Shown here: positions 32,901 to 41,452 of the stretch, one piece after another
How the letters are laid out: every line of letters begins with the position of its first letter
Position numbering within the stretch: the stretch's first letter is position 1
Origin: Cyclobacteriaceae bacterium
Lineage (GTDB): Bacteria; Bacteroidota; Bacteroidia; Cytophagales; Cyclobacteriaceae
Direction: 5' to 3'
Assembly: GCA_003565295.1 (NCBI GenBank)
Contig: PXCO01000180.1
Coordinates: forward strand, 1 to 52,020
DNA length: 52,020 nt
The notes under the pieces: generated by a model
What the model saw: the letters and a program-made list of their open reading frames with translations, nothing else
What the model was told of the DNA's origin: nothing
The model's database searches: none
Translations under genes and position numbers: made by a program

Positions 32901-33614
32901 TCATCCATAAAAATCCGACAACCTTGCCAGCCCCTTTCTATCCAACAAAACGATTTTTTTGCCCTGCAGGTCAATCAATTTATCTTTTTTAAACTCAGAA
33001 AGCAATCGAATCACCGTTTCAGTGGCAGTGCCTACCAAACCAGCGAGTTCCTCCCTGGTGAGCTGGATATCCAATTGTTGTTTCGTATCCCCATCAATTC
33101 CATAGGAATCTCCTAGTTTCAACAACATCAAAGCCAATCTTTCTCTGATTGTCTTTTGGGTGGCATCTGTAAGTTTCCCCTCCATTATGCCTAAATCGTT
33201 ACATAAGGCCTTTGTGAGCCTTTTATGAAAATTGACATCCTCACTTAATACCTTTAAAAAGGCCTCCTTTGGCACAAAGCATATGGACGCATCCTCCACT
33301 ATAGTGGCAGAAGTGGTATAGACATCTTCTCCTATCAATGAGGTATATCCGACAAAATCCCCTTTCTTGGCCAATCTGATGATTTGTTCTTTACCGTTGG
33401 AGGCGGTCTTGAAAATTTTCACCACACCATTGCTGACACAAAACACACCCAGGGGCTTGGTGTTTTCATAATAGAGGATTTGCCCCTTCTTATGTGTGAT
33501 AAAGTTCTTTGCGTCCGATAAACTGCACAAGTGCTCCTCAGAAAGCTCTGAAAACATGGAAAATTTCCTGCTGATGCACAATTGACACGGGGTATTCTTC
33601 ACCTTTGTTGTCAT
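32901..33614 (-). CDS. Crp/Fnr-family transcriptional regulator
   Basis: A 237-residue regulator with a cyclic-nucleotide-binding-like sensor domain (about 18-140, GQILYYENTKPLGVFCVSNG), a helical dimer interface and a winged helix with LTREELAGLVGTATETVIRL (about 187-206). The recognition helix has Glu and Arg in the places that contact TGA/TCA in Fnr, with Ile for the Fnr Ser. The N-terminus has C10, C13 and C30, reminiscent of the iron-sulfur cluster cysteines of Fnr, though the spacing is not the classical one. It is beside the cbb3 cluster, so control of microaerobic genes is likely. A matching dyad is 43 bases upstream of its own start. Confidence 0.92.
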   Translation of the reverse strand: MTTKVKNTPCQLCISRKFSMFSELSEEHLCSLSDAKNFITHKKGQILYYENTKPLGVFCVSNGVVKIFKTASNGKEQIIRLAKKGDFVGYTSLIGEDVYTTSATIVEDASICFVPKEAFLKVLSEDVNFHKRLTKALCNDLGIMEGKLTDATQKTIRERLALMLLKLGDSYGIDGDTKQQLDIQLTREELAGLVGTATETVIRLLSEFKKDKLIDLQGKKIVLLDRKGLARLSDFYG

Positions 33615-33656
33615 AATACAATTTTACTTGAATCTACCTTAAAGATAAGGAATTTA

Positions 33657-33670
33657 GTGATGTATGTCAG
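33657..33670. promoter_or_regulatory. Crp/Fnr-like dyad upstream of the regulator gene
   Basis: GTGATGTATGTCAG fits rTGAy-N4-rTCAk and lies 43 bases before the start at 33614, suggesting autoregulation. It sits between this gene and the HsdR_N-type gene on the same strand. Confidence 0.45.
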
Positions 33671-33693
33671 TTAAATTCATGAAAATACTTTAT

Positions 33694-34170
33694 TTATAAT
33701 GAAAAATCCGGAAAGGACTTCATGGGCATAAATGATCCGGTTTTTATGGAAAATTCCAGACACACATGTTTCATGCCATTTGAAATCGCTAAATAACGTG
33801 CCCCTATTTCTCTATTATACATACAAACCTGCTCTAATGTAGATTGAGAAAGCTTTACGGTAGGAGCCTTGCATTCCACCAGGAGAAATGGAGCCCCCTT
33901 CCGGTCTTGAACCAAGATGTCCAACCTTTTCTGAAGTCGGTTGTATAGCAGACCCCTTTCCACTATGAACAGCCCCTTTGGGTAGGCCTTATGCTTCCAC
34001 AGATAATAAATAATGTGTTGCCTCACCCATTCCTCCGGGGACAATATCAGGTACTTTTTTCTCAGGGGATCAAAAACATGCCACTTCCCTTCACTTTTGC
34101 TTATGGGGAGTTCCGCCATGGGAAGATTGAGTTTGGGAAAGGGCACAGCCTCCCTGCTTTCTATATCCAT
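33694..34170 (-). CDS. HsdR_N-type nuclease-domain protein (stand-alone)
   Basis: A 158-residue protein matching the N-terminal domain of type I restriction endonuclease subunit R as a single gene. Key stretches are the helix PEEWVRQHIIYYLWKHKAYP (about 45-64), the nuclease core RLDILVQDRKGAPFLLVECK (about 84-103) with D and ExK of a PD-(D/E)xK fold, then YNREIGARYLAISNGMKH. A methyltransferase and specificity subunit are absent, so it is not a restriction system. Such solo proteins are widespread in Bacteroidota. Start ATG 34170 fits MDIESREAVPFPK; the longer ATG at 34242 adds an odd tail overlapping the ComEA-like gene. It lies just after the ComEA-like gene on the same strand. Confidence 0.8.
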   Translation of the reverse strand: MDIESREAVPFPKLNLPMAELPISKSEGKWHVFDPLRKKYLILSPEEWVRQHIIYYLWKHKAYPKGLFIVERGLLYNRLQKRLDILVQDRKGAPFLLVECKAPTVKLSQSTLEQVCMYNREIGARYLAISNGMKHVCLEFSIKTGSFMPMKSFPDFSL

Positions 34171-34205
34171 ATTGCAAATATCCAACTGAAATGCGAAATT
34201 AAAAA

Positions 34206-34928
34206 CTAAGGTTCCAAATATGGGTCCAAACGGGCAAGCCACTCTTCGTTGAATATCTTAATCTTCAACAAATCGTTCGTGCGTTGGTAGGCCCCATGCT
34301 GTTCCCTAAATGCCAAAATGACTTTTGCCTCTCCATACTTGATATAAGGATGTGCAGCCAATTCCTGTAGGGTGGCCGAGTTCAGCTTTAACTTTCTGAT
34401 GGGAGCTTGGTCAAAGGGAAAAACCTGGTAAATCTTTTCGGCAAGCTCCTTATCCACACCAAATACTTCCAATAGTTGCCCTGGGTCAAAAAAACCACCC
34501 AGATGCTCTCGGTACTTCACAATCCTACCTGAAAGCACTGGCCCTACCCCGGAGACCACCTGTAACACCAAAGAGTCTGCTTCGTGGAAACTCAATGGGG
34601 TTAAATTCGGGGAACCGGGTTTACTTATGCGAGGATTATCCGGCCCCTTTGAGGTGTCCTGCTGAATCTTGACCTGATCAAAAGCCTGGGACACCTGGTC
34701 TCCCTTTTTTATTGTTTTGTCCTGTGCTCCCAGCTCCTCCGTCCATTGTTTTGCCTGCTCCAAGTAAAGAAGGTAGGATTCCTTTCTGCCTTTTTCAAGC
34801 CATGCTTCAATTCCATAAGGAATGAAATACATGAGCAATAAGGTGGGTAAAACGAACAAAAACCCCCGGCTTTCCCGCTTGGTAAACCCAAAGTAGGTTC
34901 TAAAAAAGGCTTGAAAAATCTTCCACAT
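34206..34928 (-). CDS. ComEA-like helix-hairpin-helix membrane protein
   Basis: A 240-residue protein with a short cytoplasmic start, one membrane helix (RGFLFVLPTLLLMYFIPYG, about 20-38), a low-complexity linker and two HhH-type DNA-binding regions: LVLQVVSGVGPVLSGRIVKY (about 122-141) and a second from LKLNSATLQELAAHPYIKYG (about 177-196). ComEA-family proteins bind DNA, in some bacteria for uptake. Start ATG 34928 is chosen because MWKIFQAFFRTYFGFTKRES is the usual opening; the ATG at 35003 would add 25 residues. Competence function is not supported by other genes here. It is upstream of the HsdR_N-type gene, which starts 35 bases after its stop. Confidence 0.82.
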   Translation of the reverse strand: MWKIFQAFFRTYFGFTKRESRGFLFVLPTLLLMYFIPYGIEAWLEKGRKESYLLYLEQAKQWTEELGAQDKTIKKGDQVSQAFDQVKIQQDTSKGPDNPRISKPGSPNLTPLSFHEADSLVLQVVSGVGPVLSGRIVKYREHLGGFFDPGQLLEVFGVDKELAEKIYQVFPFDQAPIRKLKLNSATLQELAAHPYIKYGEAKVILAFREQHGAYQRTNDLLKIKIFNEEWLARLDPYLEP

Positions 34929-35023
34929 GCGACAAAAAGAGAAGTTTAGATACAATTTAACCAAAAAAAGAAACTTTTTCAATGAATTTTCTTTTCTTAA
35001 CATGGAAATCAGTAAAAATTGAC

Positions 35024-35031
35024 CAAAGTTA
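35024..35031 (-). promoter_or_regulatory. -7 element for the ComEA-like gene
   Basis: TAACTTTG on the minus strand is an exact TAnnTTTG match, 20 bases before the ATG at 35003 and 95 before ATG 34928, leaving the start choice open. Confidence 0.5.
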
Positions 35032-35097
35032 TTATTTAGAATAGATATAAATTAGGCTCAGTCTGGAAATTTAATTCCATCCGCAAAGTTTGTGTGA

Positions 35098-35105
35098 TAA
35101 ATTTG
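35098..35105 (+). promoter_or_regulatory. -7 element for hemA
   Basis: TAAATTTG is an exact TAnnTTTG match. Predicted transcription starts around 35112, so the ATG at 35115 would be nearly leaderless and those at 35121 or 35127 are good alternatives. Confidence 0.55.
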
Positions 35106-35114
35106 CAGGTTGAG

Positions 35115-36398
35115 ATGACCATGACAATGCAAAAGAAATTTAGGGCCCTGAGCCTTTCGTATAAAAGTGCACCGGTGGAGATCAGGGAATTGGTATCCTT
35201 GGATGATGGTACCATACGTGCCTTGCTTGTCAAGTTAAAGGAATTTTTCAGCGTAAGTGACACCCTCATCCTATCTACCTGCAACCGTACTGAAATCTAT
35301 TATACACATGAACTGGACCTTTCCACGGAGTTGATCAAACTTGTGGGGCTGGAAAAAGGGCTTAGTGATGCAGTTTACTATTTAGAGTATTTTAAGGTAA
35401 TCAACGAGGACAAGGAGGCCATAGATCATCTATTCAGGGTCTCCATGGGACTTGAGGCTCAGGTAATCGGGGACATGCAAATTTCCAACCAGGTAAAGAG
35501 GGCTTACCAAGCCTCCGCAGACTTGGAAATGGCAGGGCCTTTTTTGCATAGGTTAATGCATACCATATTCTTCACCAATAAAAAAGTGGTGCAGGAAACG
35601 GCTTTTAGGGATGGGGCGGCTTCCGTGTCATACGCAGCCGTGGAACTTATTGAAGAGCTTACCGCTAATACCCACAAGCCAAGGATTTTACTGATTGGAC
35701 TAGGGGAAATCGGAGAAGATGTAGCCAAAAACATGGTTTATTTACCGGAGGCTGAAGTGACGGTGGCCAACAGAACCTTGTCTAAAGCACAGGAAATGGC
35801 ATCAGAATTTGGGTTTAAAGTTATAGCGTTTGAGAATGTCTACCAGGCCATGAAGGAGGCGGATGTAATTGTTTCCTCTATCATGAAATCCTCCCCTTTT
35901 ATCACCAAAAAACTGGTAAGTGAATTTTCCATTCAAAGTTATAAATTGTTCGTGGACCTTTCGGTCCCCAGAAGTATAGAGACCACTGTGGAAGACATCC
36001 CGGGTGCTCTGCTTTACAATGTGGACAACATTAAAAGCAAGGCCAGTGAAACCTTAGAAAAGAGAATTGCTTCCATTCCACAGGTGGAATCCATCATTGA
36101 GGACAGCATTAAAGAATTTTACAACTGGAAGAAAGAAATGATGGTCTCCCCGACCATTAATAAATTGAAAAATGCCTTAGAGCAAATCCGCAAAGAGGAA
36201 TTGGAAAGGTATTTAAAGAATGCCGATCATAAAGAATATGAGGTGGTGGATAGAATCACCAAGAGCATGATGCAAAAGATCATCAAAATACCCGTGGTGC
36301 AATTGAGGGCTGCCTGTAAAAGGGATGAGGCGGATGAGATGATTGATATCATCAATGACCTTTTTGACCTCCAAAGAGAGCACGAATCAAAACAATAG
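35115..36398 (+). CDS. hemA: Glutamyl-tRNA reductase
   Basis: A 427-residue enzyme that reduces glutamyl-tRNA to glutamate semialdehyde, the first haem-biosynthesis step in the C5 route. It has the catalytic LSTCNRTEIYY with Cys56, EAQVIGDMQISNQVKRAYQ (about 113-131), the NADPH fold ILLIGLGEIGEDVAKNMVYL and a C-terminal dimerisation helix. The starts at 35115, 35121 and 35127 are all in frame; family members usually begin near MQKKFRALSLSYK. The neighbouring cbb3 cluster needs haem, but the promoters are separate. A hairpin with T-run follows. Confidence 0.95.
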   Translation: MTMTMQKKFRALSLSYKSAPVEIRELVSLDDGTIRALLVKLKEFFSVSDTLILSTCNRTEIYYTHELDLSTELIKLVGLEKGLSDAVYYLEYFKVINEDKEAIDHLFRVSMGLEAQVIGDMQISNQVKRAYQASADLEMAGPFLHRLMHTIFFTNKKVVQETAFRDGAASVSYAAVELIEELTANTHKPRILLIGLGEIGEDVAKNMVYLPEAEVTVANRTLSKAQEMASEFGFKVIAFENVYQAMKEADVIVSSIMKSSPFITKKLVSEFSIQSYKLFVDLSVPRSIETTVEDIPGALLYNVDNIKSKASETLEKRIASIPQVESIIEDSIKEFYNWKKEMMVSPTINKLKNALEQIRKEELERYLKNADHKEYEVVDRITKSMMQKIIKIPVVQLRAACKRDEADEMIDIINDLFDLQREHESKQ

Positions 36399-36412
36399 CA
36401 CTTTTCCTTATT

Positions 36413-36436
36413 CCGGATTGTGCTGTCCGGTTTTTC
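36413..36436 (+). terminator. Terminator after hemA
   Basis: CCGGAT pairs with GTCCGG (36413-36430) and is followed by TTTTTC. The stem is only six base pairs with one G-U but GC-rich and 15 bases after the stop. Confidence 0.6.
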
Positions 36437-36606
36437 TTTCCTATTGATTAAAAACGTGATCCTTTTTCAGGTGCTTCAAAAAATTACCCGCCTCTCCCTT
36501 CGATTCTCCCTTCAGCACTTTTTATATAGGGAGTACCTTGAAAATGTTTGAATAGCAATTTGAAAATGTATATTTTTATTTTCGGATAATATTTAATTGC
36601 TTCAAT

Positions 36607-38181
36607 ATGACAAATAGCTCTACTAGCAAGTTTATTGTAGGATGTCTGCTTGGGCTCTCCGTGTTCGCAACGGATGGCTTGGGGCAGACCTGGGAGATTT
36701 TTGATGAGGATTATCAGCTGGTAAAGCGGGTGGAAAACGGCAATTTCATGATTTTGGGAAATGCCCTTCGCATAAATACCCACGATGAAGGCCTTAGCCT
36801 CCTAAGCCCTGAATACGAATCGTTCTCCACTATGTCAGATACGGAGATCTACCAGTACCTTGAGCCTTGGGTCATCATAAAAAAGGGGGAGAAGTATGGT
36901 GCCTTCCATGAATACGGTGATGAAGTCTTTTCTCCAAGCTTTGACAGGATTTACTCCTATTTCAATTTACTTCTCGGTAAAAAGGGGGAAACCTATCAAG
37001 TGTATGATAGAGGCACCAAAAAATCACGGAAGATTGGCCCCTTTGAATCGGCTCGATTTGCCTTAAATGGACAGATTATCGCAAAAACACCCCAGGGATA
37101 CTTCTTGCCATTATCAGACCGTCCTGACCATCTCTACGAACAGCTATGGGATGTGAATGAGAATGTAATTTTAGGTAAAGAACCCGAAGGCTATGGATTG
37201 ATCAACCGTGATGGGGAATATATTTTAGACCCCATAATAGATGAAATCTCCCATCTCTCTGAAAACTATTTCTTTGCAAAAGAAGGCAACCAGTACATGC
37301 TCATCAAAGCTCAAACCAATTATGCGGACATAAAATACACCAGTTATCATAAAATCAGCTATGAAGACGGGGTACTATTGGAGTACATCCATGGGAAATT
37401 GAGGAGGATCATGAAAAACGACGGAATTCTGCTTGACATTACCGGTATGACTGCGGTACATAAGGTAGAGGACCACTATAACGTGTTTTTCAGGGATGAT
37501 AAAATTGGTTTGTTAAACTCAAATGGTAAATGGGAAGTGAGCCCCGTAAATGGAGTCCAGCGACTTTTGCCGGGACTTCAGGGACTTTATGGGGCGCTTA
37601 TTGACGGGAAATATGGTTATGTGGATGGGAAAGGGGATGTTGTAATTTCACCAGAGTTTGAAGAAGTATCTCCCTTTTACGAGGGCCTCGCTGCTGTGAA
37701 ATCCAATGGGCATTGGGGATTTATCAATAGGTCCGGACAATTTACTGTAAGTGCCAAATTCGACAGAGTTTCCGCCTTTCACCGGGGCCTGGCCATTGTC
37801 AAAAAAGAAGGGAAAAACACGATCATCAACCAATCGGGGGAAACGATGCTGGCGGAATATTACGACCGGGTATCCCTCACCTCTGACAACTATTTTATCA
37901 CCGAGAACGGGGGCAAGTTTGGGTTGGTAAATGCCATGGGCAAAGAGGTAATTGAACCCCATTTTCAGGAAATAAGAAGAGAGGAATACGATAAGATATT
38001 AATCCGTTCTAATGACAAATATGGGATCATCAGTGAAAGCGGGGAATATCAGTTACCCTTGTTTTATTCTAAAATCCTTTTCGACACTAGCAACGGCAGG
38101 GTGTTAGCAAGGAGTGATGCCCCAATTGAGGAAGAGGTGGAAGAAGAGAGTGGAAAAAGAAAGCGTAAAAAAGGGGCTTAA
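36607..38181 (+). CDS. WG-repeat protein, exported
   Basis: A 524-residue protein with a signal peptide (GCLLGLSVFATDGLGQ) and many WG/KWG-type repeats of about 50 residues, each ending with a G(K/R)-W/Y-G-(F/L) step such as KYGAFHEYGDEVFSP, GYGLINRDGEYILDP, KYGYVDGKGDVVISP and HWGFINRSGQFTVSA. They form a beta-propeller-like or beta-helix scaffold. The last 20 residues are acidic then strongly basic (EEEVEEESGKRKRKKGA) and overlap the terminator. Function unknown; secreted or outer-membrane-associated scaffold is likely. It stands alone between hemA and floA. Confidence 0.85.
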   Translation: MTNSSTSKFIVGCLLGLSVFATDGLGQTWEIFDEDYQLVKRVENGNFMILGNALRINTHDEGLSLLSPEYESFSTMSDTEIYQYLEPWVIIKKGEKYGAFHEYGDEVFSPSFDRIYSYFNLLLGKKGETYQVYDRGTKKSRKIGPFESARFALNGQIIAKTPQGYFLPLSDRPDHLYEQLWDVNENVILGKEPEGYGLINRDGEYILDPIIDEISHLSENYFFAKEGNQYMLIKAQTNYADIKYTSYHKISYEDGVLLEYIHGKLRRIMKNDGILLDITGMTAVHKVEDHYNVFFRDDKIGLLNSNGKWEVSPVNGVQRLLPGLQGLYGALIDGKYGYVDGKGDVVISPEFEEVSPFYEGLAAVKSNGHWGFINRSGQFTVSAKFDRVSAFHRGLAIVKKEGKNTIINQSGETMLAEYYDRVSLTSDNYFITENGGKFGLVNAMGKEVIEPHFQEIRREEYDKILIRSNDKYGIISESGEYQLPLFYSKILFDTSNGRVLARSDAPIEEEVEEESGKRKRKKGA

Positions 38182-38198
38182 GCACAGCCCCTTTTTTT
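38167..38198 (+). terminator. Terminator after the WG-repeat gene, overlapping its last codons
   Basis: AAAAAAGGGGCT (38167-38178) pairs perfectly with AGCCCCTTTTTT (38186-38197). The left arm encodes the final Lys-Lys-Gly-Ala; the T7 run follows. On the minus strand it also serves as the floA end. Confidence 0.9.
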
Positions 38199-38224
38199 AC
38201 CAAGTACGTTTATTTTTTTGAGAG

Positions 38225-39235
38225 TTATTTTTTCTCTCCCCCTTTATTTCTATCCGAAGGTTTATCGGCGTCAGAATTGGCTATGGAATCCCTCATGCTG
38301 GTATCAGACTTCACATTTTCCATTCGGTAATAATCCATAATTCCCAGGTTACCGGAACGGAAAGCCTCAGAAATGGCTTTGGGGATTTCGGCCTCCGCCT
38401 CCGTTACCTTGGCCTTCATCTCTACATTCTTAGCCTTCATCTCTTGCTCTAGTGCCACTGCCATGGCCCTTCTTTCTTCCGCTCTGGCCTCGGCCACCTT
38501 CAGATCGGCGGAGGCCTGGTCGATTTGCAATTTCGCACCGATGTTGGAGCCTACATCTATATCTGCAATATCTATGGAGAGGATTTCAAAGGCGGTACCT
38601 GCATCCAGGCCCCTTTCCAATACGAGTTTGGAGATTTTGTCAGGGTTTTCCAGGACGCTCTTGTGGTTTTTGGCAGAACCGATGGAGGTAACAATACCCT
38701 CCCCTACCCGGGCCAGGATGGTCTCTTCCCCGGCACCACCCACTAATTGGGCAATGTTTGCCCTTACCGTAACCCTGGCTTTGGCAATAAGCTGAATGCC
38801 ATCTGCTGCCACAGCAGCCACATTGGGTGTGTTGATCACTTTTGGGTTTACAGAAATCTGCACAGCTTCAAAAACGTCCCTTCCCGCCAGGTCAATGGCC
38901 GTAGCTTGCTTAAAGGAAAGGTTGATATTTGCCTTGTCTGCGGAAATCAGTGCCCTGATTACATTAGGCACATTTCCTCCTGCCAAGAAGTGGGTCTCTA
39001 AATCGTTAGTGGACAGGTTTAGACCTGCTTTAGTGGCCGTGATCAATGAGTTTACAATCACACTAGGAGGTACCTTTCTGATACGCATTCCCACCAGCTC
39101 CAGCAACCCTACTTTCACATTGGAAAATATGGCGGTAATCCATAGGTTGACGGGGACGAAATAGAGAAAGATAAAAATAACAATCAGCCCTGCAAAGGCT
39201 GAAATGAGAATCAACATTGAATTAGAAAGGTCCAT
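38225..39235 (-). CDS. floA: Flotillin-like protein FloA
   Basis: A 336-residue membrane scaffold: an N-terminal hydrophobic anchor ([20 protein letters not shown]), then the SPFH/flotillin-like body from [20 protein letters not shown] (about 42-61), [20 protein letters not shown] and the helical [20 protein letters not shown] (about 246-265). That is the FloA (YqfA) length and domain order. It marks membrane microdomains and oligomerises. The tail from residue 300 is charged. It follows NfeD by three bases on the same strand, the classic nfeD-flotillin gene pair. Confidence 0.94.
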   Translation of the reverse strand: MDLSNSMLILISAFAGLIVIFIFLYFVPVNLWITAIFSNVKVGLLELVGMRIRKVPPSVIVNSLITATKAGLNLSTNDLETHFLAGGNVPNVIRALISADKANINLSFKQATAIDLAGRDVFEAVQISVNPKVINTPNVAAVAADGIQLIAKARVTVRANIAQLVGGAGEETILARVGEGIVTSIGSAKNHKSVLENPDKISKLVLERGLDAGTAFEILSIDIADIDVGSNIGAKLQIDQASADLKVAEARAEERRAMAVALEQEMKAKNVEMKAKVTEAEAEIPKAISEAFRSGNLGIMDYYRMENVKSDTSMRDSIANSDADKPSDRNKGGEKK

Positions 39236-39238
39236 AAT

Positions 39239-39700
39239 TTATGATTTTATGATAATTTTATTTTCTTCTAGTTTCACAATTTTCACTTTGGTGCCCGCTG
39301 GGATAAACCCACTGTCAGATTTTGCTTCATAGAGCTCATCATTAAATTCCACCTTGCCAAAAGGTCTGCAAGAGGAACGCGTAACCCCCTCCTGTCCAAG
39401 CTCAAGCCCTGCCAACCGGTTTTCAAAACTTCTCCCGGTATTTGTGTCCTTGAGCGTGAACCTGTCCCACGCTCCGGTTTTAAAACCATAGAGGATAAAC
39501 CCCAGGTTCAGCAACAGTGCGGCTACAAGCACCATTGTGGCCATCCCTGCATCCAAAACCGTATAGGCGTAATAAATCCCTACCGCGGAAAACACCAGCC
39601 CTAAACCACCAATTACCGTGGTGCCAGGGATAAAGATGACCTCCACCATAAGCAAAATAGCTCCAAATACGATAAGACTGATGAGAATAAACCAGGTCAT
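39239..39700 (-). CDS. NfeD-like membrane protein
   Basis: A 153-residue protein with three or four membrane helices in the first 75 residues (ISLIVFGAILLMVEVIFIPG, VIGGLGLVFSAVGIYYAYTV, MVLVAALLLNLGFILYGF), then an OB-fold NfeD domain with LAGLELGQEGVTRSSCRPFG and the C-terminal PAGTKVKIVKLEENKIIIK. This is the short NfeD form that pairs with flotillins. It starts the two-gene unit with floA and has no obvious -7 element of exact consensus upstream. Confidence 0.88.
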   Translation of the reverse strand: MTWFILISLIVFGAILLMVEVIFIPGTTVIGGLGLVFSAVGIYYAYTVLDAGMATMVLVAALLLNLGFILYGFKTGAWDRFTLKDTNTGRSFENRLAGLELGQEGVTRSSCRPFGKVEFNDELYEAKSDSGFIPAGTKVKIVKLEENKIIIKS

Positions 39701-39818
39701 GGCAAATAGGTTAATGGAATAGCTGAATTTAGGTTATTTTTTCTCATAAATAAAATAAATCCACCTAATATACCTCAAGAAGGTTGAATTGGTTTAGGAT
39801 TGAGAAATTAACCGGGAT

Positions 39819-39842
39819 AAAAAAAGTCCCGGAGGGCTTTTT
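39819..39842 (-). terminator. Terminator after proS
   Basis: On the minus strand AAAAAGCCC pairs with GGGACTTTTT around TCC, with one bulged base, followed by more T residues. It lies directly after the proS stop. Confidence 0.75.
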
Positions 39843-39851
39843 GTTGAATGC

Positions 39852-41333
39852 TTAATAGGCCTTAGCGAATAGGACCCTACCCCGGGACGGCTTTCCACTA
39901 TAAATGCAGGATCCATCCTCCTTCTGACCTTCCAAAGGCACACAGCGGATGGTGGCTTTGGTCTTTTCCTTAATCAACTCTTCTGTTTCGGGGGTTCCGT
40001 CCCAGTGAGCGGACAAAAAGCCCCCTTTTTCCTCCAGCAACCTGGTGAATTCCTCCCAATCGTCTACTTCTGTGGTCATCTCATCTCGGAATTTAAATGC
40101 CTTATGATATATATTTTCTTGAATTTCATCCAATAGGTCTTTAATATGGGATAAGATGTCCACCTCTCCAAGGTTTACAGAAGATTTGGACAAGGTGTCC
40201 CTTCTGGCCAGCTCCAGGGTATTGTTCTTCAAATCCCTGGGGCCAATGGCTATGCGAAGCGGGACTCCCTTTAATTCATACTCTGCAAATTTCCAACCCG
40301 GTTTATGGGTATCCCTGTCATCAAACTTGGTGGCAATCCCATGGTCCCAAAAAAGGGTGTTGAGTTCACCTGCCTTCCTCCTGATATCAGCAAGTTCATC
40401 TTCACTCTTATATATAGGTATAATTACTACTTGAATAGGGGCTAGTTTAGGTGGAAGCACGAGTCCGTTGTCGTCTGAATGGGCCATGATCAAGGCTCCC
40501 ATTAACCTAGTACTTACTCCCCATGATGTGCCCCAAACGTAGTCTAGCCCCCCGCTTCTGGTGGCAAACTTCACGTCGAAAGCTTTTGCGAAATTTTGAC
40601 CTAGAAAGTGCGAAGTGCCTGCCTGAAGCGCTTTACCGTCTTGCATCATTGCCTCAATACAGTAGGTGTCAAGGGCGCCAGCAAATCTTTCATTTTCCGA
40701 TTTCACTCCTTTGATTACAGGTAAGGCCATGAATTTCTCTGCAAACTCAGCATATACATCCAGCATCCTGAGGGTTTCTTCCACCGCTTCTTCCTTGGTT
40801 TCATGGGCGGTGTGCCCCTCCTGCCAGAGAAATTCTGCGGTCCTTAAAAATAGTCTTGTCCGCATTTCCCATCGTACCACGTTGGCCCACTGATTTACCA
40901 GAAGAGGCAGGTCCCTATAAGATTGTATCCAGTTTTTATAGGTACTCCAAATAACAGTTTCGGAGGTAGGCCTTACAATGAGCTCTTCCTCGAGGGCCGC
41001 TTCAGGATCCACTACCACACCTTTACCGGATTCATCGCCTTTAAGCCTGTAGTGGGTAACTACCGCACACTCTTTCGCAAAGCCTTTCACATGGCTGGCC
41101 TCCTTAGATAGATATGATTTTGGGATAAACAAAGGAAAATATGCGTTGCTGTGCCCTGTTTGTTTGAACATCTTGTCCAATTGCTGTTGCATTTTTTCCC
41201 AAATAGAATATCCATATGGTTTGATCACCATGCAGCCCCTCACCGCGGAATTTTCTGCTAAGTCTGCACGTTTTACTAATTCATTGTACCACAGAGAATA
41301 GTCTTCGCTTCTTTTTGGCAGTCCCTTACTCAT
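39852..41333 (-). CDS. proS: Proline--tRNA ligase
   Basis: A 493-residue class II aminoacyl-tRNA synthetase of the type without the long editing insert. Class II motif 2 is [20 protein letters not shown] (about 147-166), followed by [12 protein letters not shown]; motif 3 is [20 protein letters not shown] (about 276-295), then the anticodon-binding domain, [12 protein letters not shown] and [20 protein letters not shown]. The zinc-like tail (about 440-493) ends [15 protein letters not shown], typical of the eukaryote-like type. It is transcribed alone, with a -7 element upstream and a terminator downstream. Confidence 0.96.
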   Translation of the reverse strand: MSKGLPKRSEDYSLWYNELVKRADLAENSAVRGCMVIKPYGYSIWEKMQQQLDKMFKQTGHSNAYFPLFIPKSYLSKEASHVKGFAKECAVVTHYRLKGDESGKGVVVDPEAALEEELIVRPTSETVIWSTYKNWIQSYRDLPLLVNQWANVVRWEMRTRLFLRTAEFLWQEGHTAHETKEEAVEETLRMLDVYAEFAEKFMALPVIKGVKSENERFAGALDTYCIEAMMQDGKALQAGTSHFLGQNFAKAFDVKFATRSGGLDYVWGTSWGVSTRLMGALIMAHSDDNGLVLPPKLAPIQVVIIPIYKSEDELADIRRKAGELNTLFWDHGIATKFDDRDTHKPGWKFAEYELKGVPLRIAIGPRDLKNNTLELARRDTLSKSSVNLGEVDILSHIKDLLDEIQENIYHKAFKFRDEMTTEVDDWEEFTRLLEEKGGFLSAHWDGTPETEELIKEKTKATIRCVPLEGQKEDGSCIYSGKPSRGRVLFAKAY

Positions 41334-41386
41334 TTTATTTTTGTTGGATTTAAAAAAACTCGCTATATTCGAAGTTAGAATTGAGG

Positions 41387-41394
41387 CAAATATA
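41387..41394 (-). promoter_or_regulatory. -7 element for proS
   Basis: TATATTTG on the minus strand is an exact TAnnTTTG match, 54 bases before the ATG at 41333. Confidence 0.55.
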
Positions 41395-41452
41395 TAGTAA
41401 AAATTTATAACCCTCTTGCTAAGCTCTCGTATATAGTTATGAGAGTAAATAA

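Noticed and set aside
33694-34170. Type I restriction-modification system
   Set aside because: No HsdM, HsdS or helicase part is found; the gene is only the small N-terminal-type domain.
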